From positions 434,001-498,000 of the forward strand of contig NZ_QGGH01000004.1 in NCBI RefSeq assembly GCF_003148495.1: 64,000 nucleotides of DNA, written 5' to 3'. The stretch is from Mesorhizobium loti (GTDB taxonomy: Bacteria > Pseudomonadota > Alphaproteobacteria > Rhizobiales > Rhizobiaceae). This document shows, piece after piece, positions 17,100 to 26,648 of this stretch. Each line of letters opens with the position of its first letter. Position 1 is the stretch's first letter. The notes under the pieces are model-generated. The model did no database searches and was not told the DNA's origin. It saw nothing but the letters and a program-made list of their open reading frames with translations. The position numbers and the translations under genes are program-made.

Positions 17100-17837
17100 A
17101 TGTCTCAGTCAGCATTGAAGGCAAGCACCATCGCCGCAACGATGCGCCTCGGTCGCTCGCGGGTCTGCCGGCGAGCCGTTCCGGTCCTGGCGGTTGCGGT
17201 TGCGGCGCTGCTCGCCGGCTGCGCCCATCGTGACAGCGTCACTGTCGGCGCCATTCCGGACGACTATCGTACCAATCATCCGATCGTGATCGCGGAGAAA
17301 AATCAGAAGATAGACCTGCCGGTTGGCGCTGGTGACCGCGGCATGACCGGCTCCCAGCGCGATACGCTTCTTGGCTTCCTCGACGGATATGACAAGAGTG
17401 CCGCCCCGACGCTGACGATCCAGATCCCGAGCGGATCGGCCAACGAGGTCGCCGCGACGGCGGCCGGCCGTGATTTCGCCAGGCTCGCAGTCGCCAGCGG
17501 CATCAAGCGCAACCGCATCGTCGTGGTCTCCTATCAGGCCGGTTCGAGCGAGACATCCGCCCCGGTTCGCGTCTCCTATATCTCGGTGAGAGCTCAGACC
17601 GACAAATGCGGACGCTGGCCGGACGACCTCGTCAACACGTCGGAAAACAAGCACTATGCCGACTTCGGCTGTTCCTATCAGAACAATCTTGCTGCCCAGA
17701 TGGCTAACCCGGCCGATCTGCTCGGCCCCCGCAAGCCCTCTACCATCGATGCTGAAAATCGCGGCGCGGTGATCGACACCTATCGTGCAAGAGGCATTTC
17801 GGAAGAGTTCCTCGGCAATTCGGAAGTGACGTACTGA
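17100..17837 (+). CDS. cpaD: Pilus assembly lipoprotein CpaD
   Basis: 245-aa lipoprotein. The lipobox LLAGC places the acylated Cys near residue 41, after an unusually long, basic N-terminal stretch. The CpaD domain follows, with CGRWPDDL and FGCSYQNNLAAQMANPADLL, which are conserved in the family. ATG 17100 with GGGGAAG upstream is preferred. A GTG at 17082 overlapping the cpaC stop is an alternative. Probably a pilotin or partner of the CpaC secretin. Confidence 0.9.
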   Translation: MSQSALKASTIAATMRLGRSRVCRRAVPVLAVAVAALLAGCAHRDSVTVGAIPDDYRTNHPIVIAEKNQKIDLPVGAGDRGMTGSQRDTLLGFLDGYDKSAAPTLTIQIPSGSANEVAATAAGRDFARLAVASGIKRNRIVVVSYQAGSSETSAPVRVSYISVRAQTDKCGRWPDDLVNTSENKHYADFGCSYQNNLAAQMANPADLLGPRKPSTIDAENRGAVIDTYRARGISEEFLGNSEVTY

Positions 17838-17875
17838 GCCGCCAGTCTCGGATAGAACAGGCTACGGGAAAGAGT

Positions 17876-19165
17876 ATGACGATGAGCAACCTTGCCTACG
17901 ACGCCCCGGTGGATGGCAGCGATACCTCGCAGCAGGACATCGCCGCGATGCAGGCATTGCGGCCGATTCCGCGCATCTCGATCCAGGCATTCTGCGAGAC
18001 CGAGGGCGTTGCCAATCCGGTCGAGCGCGCCGGCGAGGACCGCCGCATGGCGAAGGCGCATCTCAAGGTCCATATGGGCGGCGTCCCCACCGCCATCGAA
18101 TTCTACCAATCGGCGCCAACGCCTAACCTGATCCTGCTGGAATCGCGCAGCGAGCCCAAGCAATTGCTGGAGCAACTCGCCCAGCTCTCGGAATATTGTG
18201 ATCCGACTTCGAAGGTGGTGGTGATCGGTCATTACAATGATGTCGGCCTCTACCGCGAACTCATCCGCAACGGCATTTCCGAATATGTGATCGCACCGGT
18301 ATCGATGGCTGACATCGTCAGCGTGGTATCTTCGATTTTCATCGATCCGGAAGCCGAGCCGCTAGGCCGCTCGATCGCCTTTGTCGGCGCCAAGGGTGGC
18401 GTCGGCTCCTCGACGATTGCCCACAATGTGGCTTGGGCGATGTCCTCCCTGTTCAAATCCGAGGTGGTCGTCGCCGATCTCGATCTCGCTTTCGGCACGG
18501 CCAACATCAATTTCGACCAGGATCCGGCGCAAGGCATCGCCGAGGCGGTGTTTTCGCCGGAGCGCATCGATGAAGTCTATCTTGACCGGCTGCTGACCCA
18601 GTGCGCCGAGCATCTGTCGTTGCTGGCAGCACCTTCGACGCTCGAACGGGTCTATGACTTCGATCCGGAGGCCTTCGCTCAGCTCATCGACACCGCCCAG
18701 CGCAGCGTGCCGCTTTTGGTGCTCGATATTCCTCATGTCTGGACGGGCTGGACCAAGAACACCCTGATCAAGGCCGACGAGATCGTCATCACTGCGACAC
18801 CGGAACTGGCCAATCTGCGCAACACCAAGAACCTCGTCGACATGTTCAAACGGCTTCGTCCCAACGACCCGCCGCCGAAACTGATCATCAACCAGGCCGG
18901 CATCCCGAAGCGTCCGGAGATTTCGCCGTCCGATTTCGCCGAGCCGCTCGGCCTGTCGCCAATGTCGGTCATTGGTTTTGATCCTTTGCTGTTCGGCAAT
19001 GCCGCCAACAACGGACGCATGCTTGGCGAGATGGATGCCAAGAACCCGGTTGTCGCAATGATCAACGAAATGGCGCATGTGCTGACCGGGCGCAGTGAAA
19101 TCAAGGCCAAGAAGAAGGCCGGGCTTGGCAACCTGCTCGGCAAGTTCTCGCGCAACAAGAAGTGA
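17876..19165 (+). CDS. cpaE: CpaE/TadZ-type localisation ATPase
   Basis: 429-aa protein. The N-terminal receiver-like domain is at about 60-150. A MinD/ParA-like ATPase follows, with the deviant Walker A KGGVGSST at 173-180 and FVGAKGG leading into it. In Tad systems this protein positions the pilus machine, often at a cell pole. The polar PodJ-like protein at 43877-47902 is a possible partner (inference). ATG 17876; a second ATG lies two codons later. Confidence 0.92.
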   Translation: MTMSNLAYDAPVDGSDTSQQDIAAMQALRPIPRISIQAFCETEGVANPVERAGEDRRMAKAHLKVHMGGVPTAIEFYQSAPTPNLILLESRSEPKQLLEQLAQLSEYCDPTSKVVVIGHYNDVGLYRELIRNGISEYVIAPVSMADIVSVVSSIFIDPEAEPLGRSIAFVGAKGGVGSSTIAHNVAWAMSSLFKSEVVVADLDLAFGTANINFDQDPAQGIAEAVFSPERIDEVYLDRLLTQCAEHLSLLAAPSTLERVYDFDPEAFAQLIDTAQRSVPLLVLDIPHVWTGWTKNTLIKADEIVITATPELANLRNTKNLVDMFKRLRPNDPPPKLIINQAGIPKRPEISPSDFAEPLGLSPMSVIGFDPLLFGNAANNGRMLGEMDAKNPVVAMINEMAHVLTGRSEIKAKKKAGLGNLLGKFSRNKK

Positions 19166-19194
19166 CGCTTCAGCAGTGGAATCGGTAGTCGATC

Positions 19195-20697
19195 ATGTTT
19201 GGTAAAAGAGGCAGCGACGACGGCAACCGGTTCACGCCGGAATTTCGCCAGCCAGCAGCGGCGCCTATTGCGCCCCCGGCGGCAAGTTCTGCGGAGACGG
19301 CAGTTCTGGCCCGGCCTGCGGCTGCGCCAAGCGCGCCTGTTGCGCCGCCGGCGCGCCGTGCGGTCGAGGCACCGCCATTGGCGCCTGAGCCGAAGCGGGC
19401 ACAACGCGAAAAGAGCGAAACCTACTACGACACCAAGAGCCAAGTTTTCTCCGCGCTCATCGACACGATCGATCTGTCGCAACTCGCCAAGCTTGATCCG
19501 GAAAGCGCGCGCGAGGAAATCCGCGACATCGTCAACGACATCATCGCGATCAAGAATTTCGCGATGACGATCGCCGAGCAGGAAGAACTGCTCGAGGACA
19601 TCTGCAACGATGTGCTTGGCTATGGGCCGCTCGAGCCGCTGCTCGCGCGCGACGACATCGCCGACATCATGGTCAACGGCTCCAAGAACGTCTACATCGA
19701 AGTCAACGGCAAGGTCGAGCAGACCGGCATCCGCTTCCGTGACAACCAGCAGCTCCTCAACATCTGCCAGCGCATCGTCAGCCAGGTTGGCCGCCGTGTC
19801 GACGAATCCAGTCCGATCTGCGACGCGCGTCTTCCCGACGGCTCCCGCGTCAACGTCATCGCGCCGCCGCTCTCCATCGACGGCGCCACGCTCACCATCC
19901 GCAAATTCAAGAAGGACAAGCTGACGCTCGATCAGTTGGTCAAGTTCGGCGCCATTTCACCCCAGGGCGCCGAAGTTCTCAAGATCATCAGCCGTGTTCG
20001 CTGCAACATCGTCATCTCGGGCGGTACCGGCTCGGGCAAGACGACGCTGCTCAACTGCCTGACCAACTATATCGACCGCGACGAGCGCGTCATCACCTGC
20101 GAGGACTCGGCCGAGCTGCAATTGCAGCAACCGCACGTGGTGCGCCTTGAAACCCGCCCGCCCAATCTGGAGGGCGAGGGTGAGGTGACGATGCGTGATC
20201 TGGTCAAGAACTGCCTGCGCATGCGCCCCGAGCGCATCATCGTCGGCGAAGTGCGCGGACCCGAAGTGTTCGACCTTCTGCAGGCGATGAACACCGGCCA
20301 TGACGGTTCGATGGGAACGATCCACTCGAACAGCCCGCGCGAATGCCTGAACCGTATCGAATCCATGATCGCCATGGGCGGTTATTCGCTGCCGCAGAGG
20401 ACGGTGCGAGAAATCGTCGTCGGCTCCGTCGACGTGATCATCCAGGCGGCACGCTTGCGCGACGGATCGCGTCGCATCACCCACATCACCGAGGTGATCG
20501 GGATGGAGGGCGACGTCATCATCACGCAGGATATCGTCCTCTACAACATCAAGGGCGAGGACGCCAATGGCAGGCTGCTGGGAGAGCATGTATCGACCGG
20601 CATCGGTCGTCCGCATTTCTGGGAGCGGGCCCGCTATTATGGCGAGGAACAGCGCCTCGCCATTGCGCTCGAGGCGATGGAGAAACGCGCTGACTGA
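19195..20697 (+). CDS. cpaF: CpaF/TadA secretion ATPase
   Basis: 500-aa cytoplasmic hexameric ATPase that drives Flp pilus extension. A Pro/Ala-rich N-terminal tail (about 15-65) precedes the conserved domain. Walker A (GGTGSGKTT) starts near residue 276, the Asp-box region and ERIIVGEVRGPEVFDLLQAM are present, and the His-box GHDGSMGTIHSN follows. The normal family members are of this size. It lies 29 nt after cpaE. Confidence 0.95.
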   Translation: MFGKRGSDDGNRFTPEFRQPAAAPIAPPAASSAETAVLARPAAAPSAPVAPPARRAVEAPPLAPEPKRAQREKSETYYDTKSQVFSALIDTIDLSQLAKLDPESAREEIRDIVNDIIAIKNFAMTIAEQEELLEDICNDVLGYGPLEPLLARDDIADIMVNGSKNVYIEVNGKVEQTGIRFRDNQQLLNICQRIVSQVGRRVDESSPICDARLPDGSRVNVIAPPLSIDGATLTIRKFKKDKLTLDQLVKFGAISPQGAEVLKIISRVRCNIVISGGTGSGKTTLLNCLTNYIDRDERVITCEDSAELQLQQPHVVRLETRPPNLEGEGEVTMRDLVKNCLRMRPERIIVGEVRGPEVFDLLQAMNTGHDGSMGTIHSNSPRECLNRIESMIAMGGYSLPQRTVREIVVGSVDVIIQAARLRDGSRRITHITEVIGMEGDVIITQDIVLYNIKGEDANGRLLGEHVSTGIGRPHFWERARYYGEEQRLAIALEAMEKRAD

Positions 20698-20726
20698 CGC
20701 ATCCTGGGGCGTAAGGGTTCGGGCCA

Positions 20727-21740
20727 ATGTTTGGAATTGACGGCACAGTACTGGCGTTTGTCGTGCTCGCCGGCTTCAGCGCCGGCGCGGTCGCCTATGC
20801 ATTCCTGTTCACTCGGATCAGCAACGAGAAACAGGTCGGCAAGCGGCTCGAAACGATCAAGACCGCCGAGACGGATCGTTCCGTTGTCAAGGCCTCGCGC
20901 GACCGCGCAGCGGAAGCCGTCAAGCGGCGCAAATCGGTTCAGGATTCGCTCAACGATCTCGACGCAAAGCAGAAAACCAAGGACAGCGTGGTCAAGAAAC
21001 CGCCGCTGAAAGCCCAACTCCGTCAGGCCGGCCTGAAGACCACAGTCGAGCGCTTCTATATATACTCCGCCATATGCGGCCTCGCTTTGACGATGGCTGC
21101 CTTCGTGGCCGGAGCGCCGTTGATCGTCTTGCCGGGCGTGCTGCTGGCCGGCGCGCTCGGCCTGCCGCGCTGGTTCGTCTCGTTTCGTCGCGCCCGCCGC
21201 GTCAAGGCATTCCTCAACGAATTTCCAAACGCGCTCGACATCATCGTGCGCGCCGTAAAATCCGGCCTGCCGCTGAACGACGCCGTGCGCCTGATCGCCA
21301 ACGAATCGCCCGAACCGGTGAAGACTGAATTTCGTCGTATCGTCGATTCGCAGCAGATGGGCTTGTCGATCCCCGATGCGACCTTGCGCATGCCCGAAAC
21401 CATGCCTTGCACGGAGGCAAGCTTCTTCGGCATCGTCATCCAGATCCAGTCGCAGGCCGGCGGCAATCTCTCCGAGGCGCTGGGCAATCTTTCGCGTGTG
21501 CTCCGCGATCGCAAGAAGATGAAAGCCAAGGTCGCGGCGCTGTCGATGGAAGCGAAGGCGTCCGCCGCCATCATCGGTGCGCTGCCCTTCATCGTCGCCT
21601 TTCTCGTCTACCTGTCGAGCCCGGCCTACCTGATGCCGCTGTTCGTCACCAGCGTTGGACACCTGATCCTTGGGTGCGCGGCAGTCTGGATGTCGATCGG
21701 CATCTTTGTGATGCGCAAAATGATGAACTTCGAAGTCTAG
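20727..21740 (+). CDS. tadB: Pilus inner-membrane platform protein TadB
   Basis: 337-aa polytopic protein of the T2SS GspF/TadB family. An N-terminal helix is at about 5-27, a basic cytoplasmic segment follows, then two central helices, the FLNEFPNALDIIVRAVKSGLP signature, and a C-terminal pair of helices. It couples the CpaF motor to the growing pilus. tadC starts 9 nt downstream. The ATG start is preceded by GGGGCGTAAGGG. Confidence 0.93.
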   Translation: MFGIDGTVLAFVVLAGFSAGAVAYAFLFTRISNEKQVGKRLETIKTAETDRSVVKASRDRAAEAVKRRKSVQDSLNDLDAKQKTKDSVVKKPPLKAQLRQAGLKTTVERFYIYSAICGLALTMAAFVAGAPLIVLPGVLLAGALGLPRWFVSFRRARRVKAFLNEFPNALDIIVRAVKSGLPLNDAVRLIANESPEPVKTEFRRIVDSQQMGLSIPDATLRMPETMPCTEASFFGIVIQIQSQAGGNLSEALGNLSRVLRDRKKMKAKVAALSMEAKASAAIIGALPFIVAFLVYLSSPAYLMPLFVTSVGHLILGCAAVWMSIGIFVMRKMMNFEV

Positions 21741-21749
21741 GATCGCGGC

Positions 21750-22769
21750 ATGACCGAGCAAGTCATCAAAACCCTGACGGATCCGACCTTCCTGATCGCG
21801 CTGCTGGTCGCCATTGCGGTGTTTGCGACCGTCTTCACCTTGCTGCCGGCGTTTGGCGGAGACCAGCTCAAGTCGCGCATGAAAACAGTCGCCCTGGAAC
21901 GCGACGAACTCCGTGCCAAGCAGCGCGCGCGGCTTGCCGTCGAGGCGGATCGCCGTCGCAAGGGCCTGCGCGAGGAACAGTCGGTTGGCATGCGCAACAT
22001 CGTCGACCGGCTGGATCTTAGGCGCGCGCTCGCCGATGAGGGCACGCTGCAGAAACTCAAAGTGGCCGGGTTTCGTGGGCAGAATCCGCTGACGCGGTTT
22101 CTTTTCTTCCGTCTCGTGCTTCCCTTCGTCGGCTTCGCGCTGGCCACAATCTACATCTTCGTCCTCGGAGGATTGCCCGACAAGCCATTGGTCATCAGGC
22201 TGTTCGTCTGCATCCTCGTTGCGTATGGCGGCTTCTACGCACCGGTCGTCTACGTCAACAACCGCGCCACCAAGCGCAAGCAGTCGATCCAGATGGCATG
22301 GCCGGATGCGCTCGATCTGCTGCTGATCTGCGTCGAGTCGGGCATGTCGGTGGAAGCAGCACTCCGCAAGGTCGCCGACGAGATCGGCGCGCAATCGGTG
22401 GCACTGGCGGAAGAATTCATCCTCACCAACGCCGAGCTTTCCTATCTGCAGGAGCGCAAGCAGGCCTACGAGAACCTGGCAAGCCGCACCGGCCTGGATT
22501 CGGTCAAATCGGTGTCGCAGGCACTCGTCCAGGCCGAGCGTTACGGCACGCCGGTGGCGCATGCACTGCGCGTACTTGCAGCCGAAAGCCGCGACATGCG
22601 CATGAATGCGGCCGAAAAGAAGGCTGCCGCCTTGCCGCCAAAGCTCACCGTGCCGATGATCCTGTTTTTCCTGCCGGTGCTTTTCGCCATCATTCTGGGC
22701 CCTGCCGGCATTCAGGTCAGCCAGCGCGGTATCTTCGGAGATCATCCGGCACCGGCAGCAGCCCAGTAA
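21750..22769 (+). CDS. tadC: Pilus inner-membrane platform protein TadC
   Basis: 339-aa paralogue of TadB with the same GspF-type core: AWPDALDLLLICVESGMSVEAAL in the cytoplasmic domain and hydrophobic helices at about 15-35, 110-170 and 300-325. It forms the platform with TadB. It is the last gene of the plus-strand cpa operon, which ends at the palindrome 22798-22831. Confidence 0.93.
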   Translation: MTEQVIKTLTDPTFLIALLVAIAVFATVFTLLPAFGGDQLKSRMKTVALERDELRAKQRARLAVEADRRRKGLREEQSVGMRNIVDRLDLRRALADEGTLQKLKVAGFRGQNPLTRFLFFRLVLPFVGFALATIYIFVLGGLPDKPLVIRLFVCILVAYGGFYAPVVYVNNRATKRKQSIQMAWPDALDLLLICVESGMSVEAALRKVADEIGAQSVALAEEFILTNAELSYLQERKQAYENLASRTGLDSVKSVSQALVQAERYGTPVAHALRVLAAESRDMRMNAAEKKAAALPPKLTVPMILFFLPVLFAIILGPAGIQVSQRGIFGDHPAPAAAQ

Positions 22770-22797
22770 CGGCAAGGCAAATCCCTGCACGACATGC

Positions 22798-22831
22798 GAA
22801 GAAGCCGCGCTGCATGCAGCGCGGCTTCTTC
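22798..22831. terminator. Bidirectional terminator between tadC and tadD
   Basis: GAAGAAGCCGCGCTGCA and its exact reverse complement TGCAGCGCGGCTTCTTC abut with no spacer (17-bp arms). It lies between convergent genes and probably ends both transcripts, although the T-tract is short on each side. Confidence 0.75.
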
Positions 22832-22859
22832 ATTGATGGTCACTACAAGGATCGTCGTC

Positions 22860-23681
22860 TCAGTTGGTTGCCGGTTTTGACTTGTCTTGGTCCTTGAGCT
22901 GGCTCCAGGCATTCTGCTGGGCCAGCATCTGCCTGAGATAGGCGATGTTTGCCTGCGCCTGGTCAGGCGAGAGTTCCTGCGAGGCGATCTTCTCGGCTTC
23001 GTCGAAACGGCCTTGCAGGCCGACGACCAGTGCCAGGTTCTGGCGGACCCGGCTGTCCGCATTCGGCTGCTGCGCAGCCGAGCGCATATAGGTTTCGGCG
23101 GTGCGCAGGTCACCTTCCAGCACATAGGACATGCCAAGATTGGAGAGCACCGAAGGCTCGTTCGGCTTGAGCTCGAGCGCCTTGCGATAAAGCTGGCGCG
23201 CATTGTCCTTCTGGCCGGTCTGGTCGAGAATGGCCGCTTCGGCCGACACCAGCCTCCAGTCGGGATATTCCGGCGTCTGGGCGCGGCGCACGGCGTCGAG
23301 CGCCGCCTCGAACTGGCCATTGGCCGCCAGCGCCTTGCCATAGGAGGCAAGCACATCACGATCCTTCGGCAGAGCGATCGCCAGCTTGCGCATCACGGCG
23401 AGCGACTGGTCGGCGTCACCATCCATCTGTAGTGCCGCGGCATAATTTGTCGCTATCCGCTTGTCGTTGGGGTTCTTGGCGTAGGATTGGCCAAGTGACG
23501 TCGTCGCAGTGTGCAGTTCTCCCGCCGACATGGTTTCCAGCGGTTTGCCGCTGGTGCGCCCGATCGAGCCGGTGGAAAGCTTGTCGGTCCCGCAACCGGC
23601 GACGCCCGCTGCGAGCACCAGCGCAAGGGCAGTGGTGATGAGCCGTTTTCCCCTGGCGTTGATCGTGCGGTTGGTTGGCAT
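22860..23681 (-). CDS. tadD: TadD-like TPR lipoprotein
   Basis: 273-aa lipoprotein with a signal peptide and lipobox (AAGVAGC, Cys near residue 30), then at least four tetratricopeptide repeats (for example GKALAANGQFEAALDAVRRA and LGMSYVLEGDLRTAETYMRS). TadD proteins help assemble or stabilise the Tad secretin. It is encoded opposite to and convergent with tadC, so it is expressed separately from the main operon. Confidence 0.88.
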   Translation of the reverse strand: MPTNRTINARGKRLITTALALVLAAGVAGCGTDKLSTGSIGRTSGKPLETMSAGELHTATTSLGQSYAKNPNDKRIATNYAAALQMDGDADQSLAVMRKLAIALPKDRDVLASYGKALAANGQFEAALDAVRRAQTPEYPDWRLVSAEAAILDQTGQKDNARQLYRKALELKPNEPSVLSNLGMSYVLEGDLRTAETYMRSAAQQPNADSRVRQNLALVVGLQGRFDEAEKIASQELSPDQAQANIAYLRQMLAQQNAWSQLKDQDKSKPATN

Positions 23682-23807
23682 GGCTACCTAAGCCTCCATT
23701 CATGCGCGGCCATTGCGTGGCCGTCTTCCCTCCTGCAGAAATATTCTGTTAACCCTAACGGATGGTTAAGAACGGCGACTCGAAGGTCGCCGCATGGAGA
23801 ACATCGA

Positions 23808-25172
23808 ATGCCTGTCGAACTCGTCGAGAAGAAACTGCCGGGCTCACTGCCGGTCCATCTGGTCGCCAGGGATCGCCTTGAGGCGACGGGTGTTGCGCCA
23901 GCCGCCGTCGCCTGGGCCAGAGCCAACGGCTTTTCCGGCGAGCCAGGCAGGACGCTGGTCGTGCCCGGCGAAAACGGAGCGCTCGGCGGCGCGTTGTTCG
24001 GTATCGGCGATGGCGAAGGCGCGCTCGCCCTCGGCGCGCTGTCGAAAGCCTTGCCGGAAGGCGACTGGCATTTCGCCTCGGCGCCGGTCGAGCCCGAGCT
24101 CGCGGCCACCGCGCTGGTGCTCGGCGGCTATGTCTTCACCCGTTACGGCAAGAAGTCAGGCAAGGCGCTGCGCTTCGAACTGCCGGCAGCCGTCGATGCC
24201 GGGCGCGTTCGCCGCATTGCCGATGGCGTCTTCCTGACACGCGATCTGGTCAACACACCGACCAGCGATATGGGCCCGGAAGACCTGGAGCAGGCGGTGC
24301 GGACCCTGGCCGTCAGGCACAAGGCCGAAGTCTCGGTGGTGACCGGCGACGATCTCCTCGATCAGAATTTCCCGATGATCCATGCGGTCGGCCGAGCGTC
24401 GGCCGGCGCGCCGCGCCTGATTGACATGAGATGGGGGCAGCAAGGCGCGCCGAAGGTGACGCTGGTCGGCAAGGGTGTCTGTTTCGATACTGGCGGTCTC
24501 GACATCAAGCCATCGTCCGGCATGCTGTTGATGAAGAAGGACATGGGCGGTGCTGCCAATGTGCTTGGCCTCGCCTCGATGATCATGGCTGCCGGTCTGA
24601 ATTTGCGGCTGCGCGTGCTCATTCCCGCGGTCGAGAATTCGATTGCCGGCAACGCCTTCCGGCCCGGCGACGTGCTGACGAGCCGCAAGGGTATCACTGT
24701 CGAAATCGGCAACACGGATGCCGAGGGGCGGCTGGTTCTGGGCGACGCGCTGGCGCTGGCCGACGAGGAGGAACCGCAGCTTCTGGTCGACATGGCGACA
24801 CTGACCGGGGCTGCGCGTGTCGCGCTCGGCCCCGACCTGCCACCCTTCTACACCGGTGACGAAGCGCTGGCAGCCGAGCTGGCGGCGGCTTCCGTCGTGG
24901 CTGAGGATCCGTTGTGGCGCATGCCGTTGTGGCGGCCTTACGATGCAAAACTGTCATCGAAGATCGCCGACATCAACAACGTCACCACGGACGGTTTTGC
25001 CGGCTCGATCACGGCGGCGCTGTTCCTGAAACGCTTTGTCGAAAAGACCGCGGGATGGGCGCATTTCGACATCTTCGCCTGGAACCCGGCCGACCGCCCG
25101 CATGGCCCCGCCGGCGGCGAGGCACAAGGCATCCGCGCGCTGGAGCGGATCATCTCGAAACGCTACGGGTGA
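23808..25172 (+). CDS. Leucyl aminopeptidase, M17 family
   Basis: 454-aa metallopeptidase that removes N-terminal residues from peptides in the cytoplasm. The two-metal site is intact: GKGVCFDTGGLDIKPSSGM with the catalytic Lys, then MKKDMGGA, and the family signature NTDAEGRLVLGDAL. The C-terminal catalytic domain is complete; the N-terminal domain is short, as in rhizobial PepA-like paralogues. ATG 23808 is the first Met that leaves the tadD promoter region free. A MarR gene follows after 72 nt. Confidence 0.92.
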   Translation: MPVELVEKKLPGSLPVHLVARDRLEATGVAPAAVAWARANGFSGEPGRTLVVPGENGALGGALFGIGDGEGALALGALSKALPEGDWHFASAPVEPELAATALVLGGYVFTRYGKKSGKALRFELPAAVDAGRVRRIADGVFLTRDLVNTPTSDMGPEDLEQAVRTLAVRHKAEVSVVTGDDLLDQNFPMIHAVGRASAGAPRLIDMRWGQQGAPKVTLVGKGVCFDTGGLDIKPSSGMLLMKKDMGGAANVLGLASMIMAAGLNLRLRVLIPAVENSIAGNAFRPGDVLTSRKGITVEIGNTDAEGRLVLGDALALADEEEPQLLVDMATLTGAARVALGPDLPPFYTGDEALAAELAAASVVAEDPLWRMPLWRPYDAKLSSKIADINNVTTDGFAGSITAALFLKRFVEKTAGWAHFDIFAWNPADRPHGPAGGEAQGIRALERIISKRYG

Positions 25173-25244
25173 TAGCTGTAAGCAGAGCCGGCAAATTGCG
25201 GAAACTGAAACGGAACCGAAACAATTTGCCGTCATGCTGGCGTG

Positions 25245-25595
25245 ATGTCGATTGGGATGCGCCCGAGCCAGGCCTTGCGACTGTGGCAGCAAGTGATGCT
25301 GTCGCAGGTGCGCGACGACGAGCCCGATCTGACCATGCGCCAGACGGCGATCCTGTTCACCATCTATCTCGATCCGCCGCCGCACACGGTGCGCGGGCTC
25401 GCCGCCCGCCTCAATGTCACCAAGCCGGTGATCACCCGCGCGCTCGACACGATGGGCGCGTTGAAACTGGTGTCGCGCCATCGCGACGAGCTCGACAAGC
25501 GCAATGTGCTGATCAGGCGCACGGTCGAGGGCGCGCTCTTTGTCGAGCGCTTCGGCGATGGTATCATTGCCAAGGCCCACGAACTGCCGATTTGA
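25245..25595 (+). CDS. MarR-family winged-helix regulator
   Basis: 116-aa small MarR-type protein. The winged helix is clear: TVRGLAARLNVTKPVITRAL is the recognition region, followed by the wing SRHRDELDKRNVLIR. It would bind DNA as a dimer and respond to a small ligand. It lies between the aminopeptidase and the NlpC/P60 gene; its targets are unknown. A GTG one codon upstream is an alternative start. Confidence 0.85.
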   Translation: MSIGMRPSQALRLWQQVMLSQVRDDEPDLTMRQTAILFTIYLDPPPHTVRGLAARLNVTKPVITRALDTMGALKLVSRHRDELDKRNVLIRRTVEGALFVERFGDGIIAKAHELPI

Positions 25596-25614
25596 GCGAC
25601 TTGCCATCTAGGGA

Positions 25615-25662
25615 GCATGATCCCGAAACGTGGAAACCGGTTTTCGGATAAAGATCACGCTC
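25615..25662. repeat. Dispersed palindromic repeat (GCATGATC family)
   Basis: Begins GCATGATCCCGAAACGTGG and ends GATCACGC; the core GGAAACCGGTTTTC is shared with the copy at 212-285. It lies in the 92-nt gap between the MarR and NlpC/P60 genes. Confidence 0.7.
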
Positions 25663-25687
25663 AAACAAAATAGAAGAGATACCCGAT

Positions 25688-26548
25688 TTGACTGCCAGGG
25701 ATGCCCGTCTTCACGCTTTCCGTTCCGACCTTGCCGATGCACGGCTGAAGGGCGAGGTCGCCGCCGAGCGCTTCGTCGCCGGCCGGCCGGCGCGGATCAC
25801 CGCGTCCGTGGCCGATATGCGCAAGGCGCCGCGGCCGGATGCCGGGGTCAACACGCAACTTCTGTTCGGCGATGATGTCCTCGTCTTCGAGGTCGCTGAA
25901 GGCTGGGCGTGGGTCCAGGCCGAACGCGACGGCTATGTCGGCTATGTCGCCGACACGATGCTGGGCGGGCGGGACCTTGCGCCCACCCACATCGTCTGCG
26001 TGCCGCGCACCTTCCTCTACCCCGGGCCGGATCTGCGCTTTCCGATCGCAGGACAATTGTCGATGGGATCGACGGTGACGGTGACGGATGCTGCCGAAAC
26101 GCGCGGCACGCACTATGCCGTCCTGTCCTCTGGCGAGGCGTTGATCGCAGGTCACCTGCGGTCAATCGGCAAAGCTGCCGCTGACTATGTCGCGGTTGCC
26201 GAGACGTTTCTTGGAACACCTTATCTCTGGGGTGGTACTTCCGGCTTCGGCATCGACTGTTCGGGCCTGGTGCAACTGGCGATGCGCATGGCTGGCAGCA
26301 ACGTGCTGCGCGATTCCGACATGCAAGCGGCGACGCTCGGCGAGCCGCTGGATCCGGGTCCGGACTACGCCGGCTTGCGGCGCGGCGATCTGGTGTTCTG
26401 GAAAGGCCATGTCGCCGTCATGACCGACGCCGACACCATGATCCATGCCAATGGCCACACCATGCTGGTGTCACGCGAAGGGCTGAAGGATGCGGTTGCC
26501 CGCATCGGTTATCTCTATGGCGGCCCGACCGGATTTCGGCGACCCTAA
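25688..26548 (+). CDS. NlpC/P60-family cell-wall hydrolase with SH3 domain
   Basis: 286-aa peptidase that would cut peptidoglycan stem peptides. A bacterial SH3-like domain is at about 40-150. The NlpC/P60 domain is at about 160-285, with catalytic Cys in FGIDCSGLVQ, His in GHVAVM, and a further polar residue in IHANGH. No signal peptide is seen. The start is TTG 25688, since no ATG occurs before the conserved N-terminal region; AGAAGAGA lies upstream. The TAA stop is part of the repeat element that begins at the 3' end of the gene. Confidence 0.85.
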   Translation: MTARDARLHAFRSDLADARLKGEVAAERFVAGRPARITASVADMRKAPRPDAGVNTQLLFGDDVLVFEVAEGWAWVQAERDGYVGYVADTMLGGRDLAPTHIVCVPRTFLYPGPDLRFPIAGQLSMGSTVTVTDAAETRGTHYAVLSSGEALIAGHLRSIGKAAADYVAVAETFLGTPYLWGGTSGFGIDCSGLVQLAMRMAGSNVLRDSDMQAATLGEPLDPGPDYAGLRRGDLVFWKGHVAVMTDADTMIHANGHTMLVSREGLKDAVARIGYLYGGPTGFRRP

Positions 26549-26648
26549 TGCATGTCGCTCAAAAGTGGTCCCGGTTTTGAGACAACGACATGCATGAAAA
26601 CAAAGACCTAAAGCGCGGCGCATGAATCCGTTTCGACGCGACGCGCTT
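26548..26648. repeat. Composite palindromic repeat, apparently split by the IS110 element
   Basis: First unit 26548-26595: ATGCATGTCG ... CGACATGCAT with CCGGTTTTG inside. Second unit 26611-26648: arms AAGCGCGGCGC and GCGACGCGCTT (one mismatch). The second unit's usual continuation (CTTTAG) reappears at 27792-27797 on the far side of the insertion sequence. Confidence 0.65.

Noticed and set aside
20637..22790. 717-codon minus-strand ORF across tadB and tadC
   Set aside because: It is antisense to two conserved membrane proteins and has no family features.
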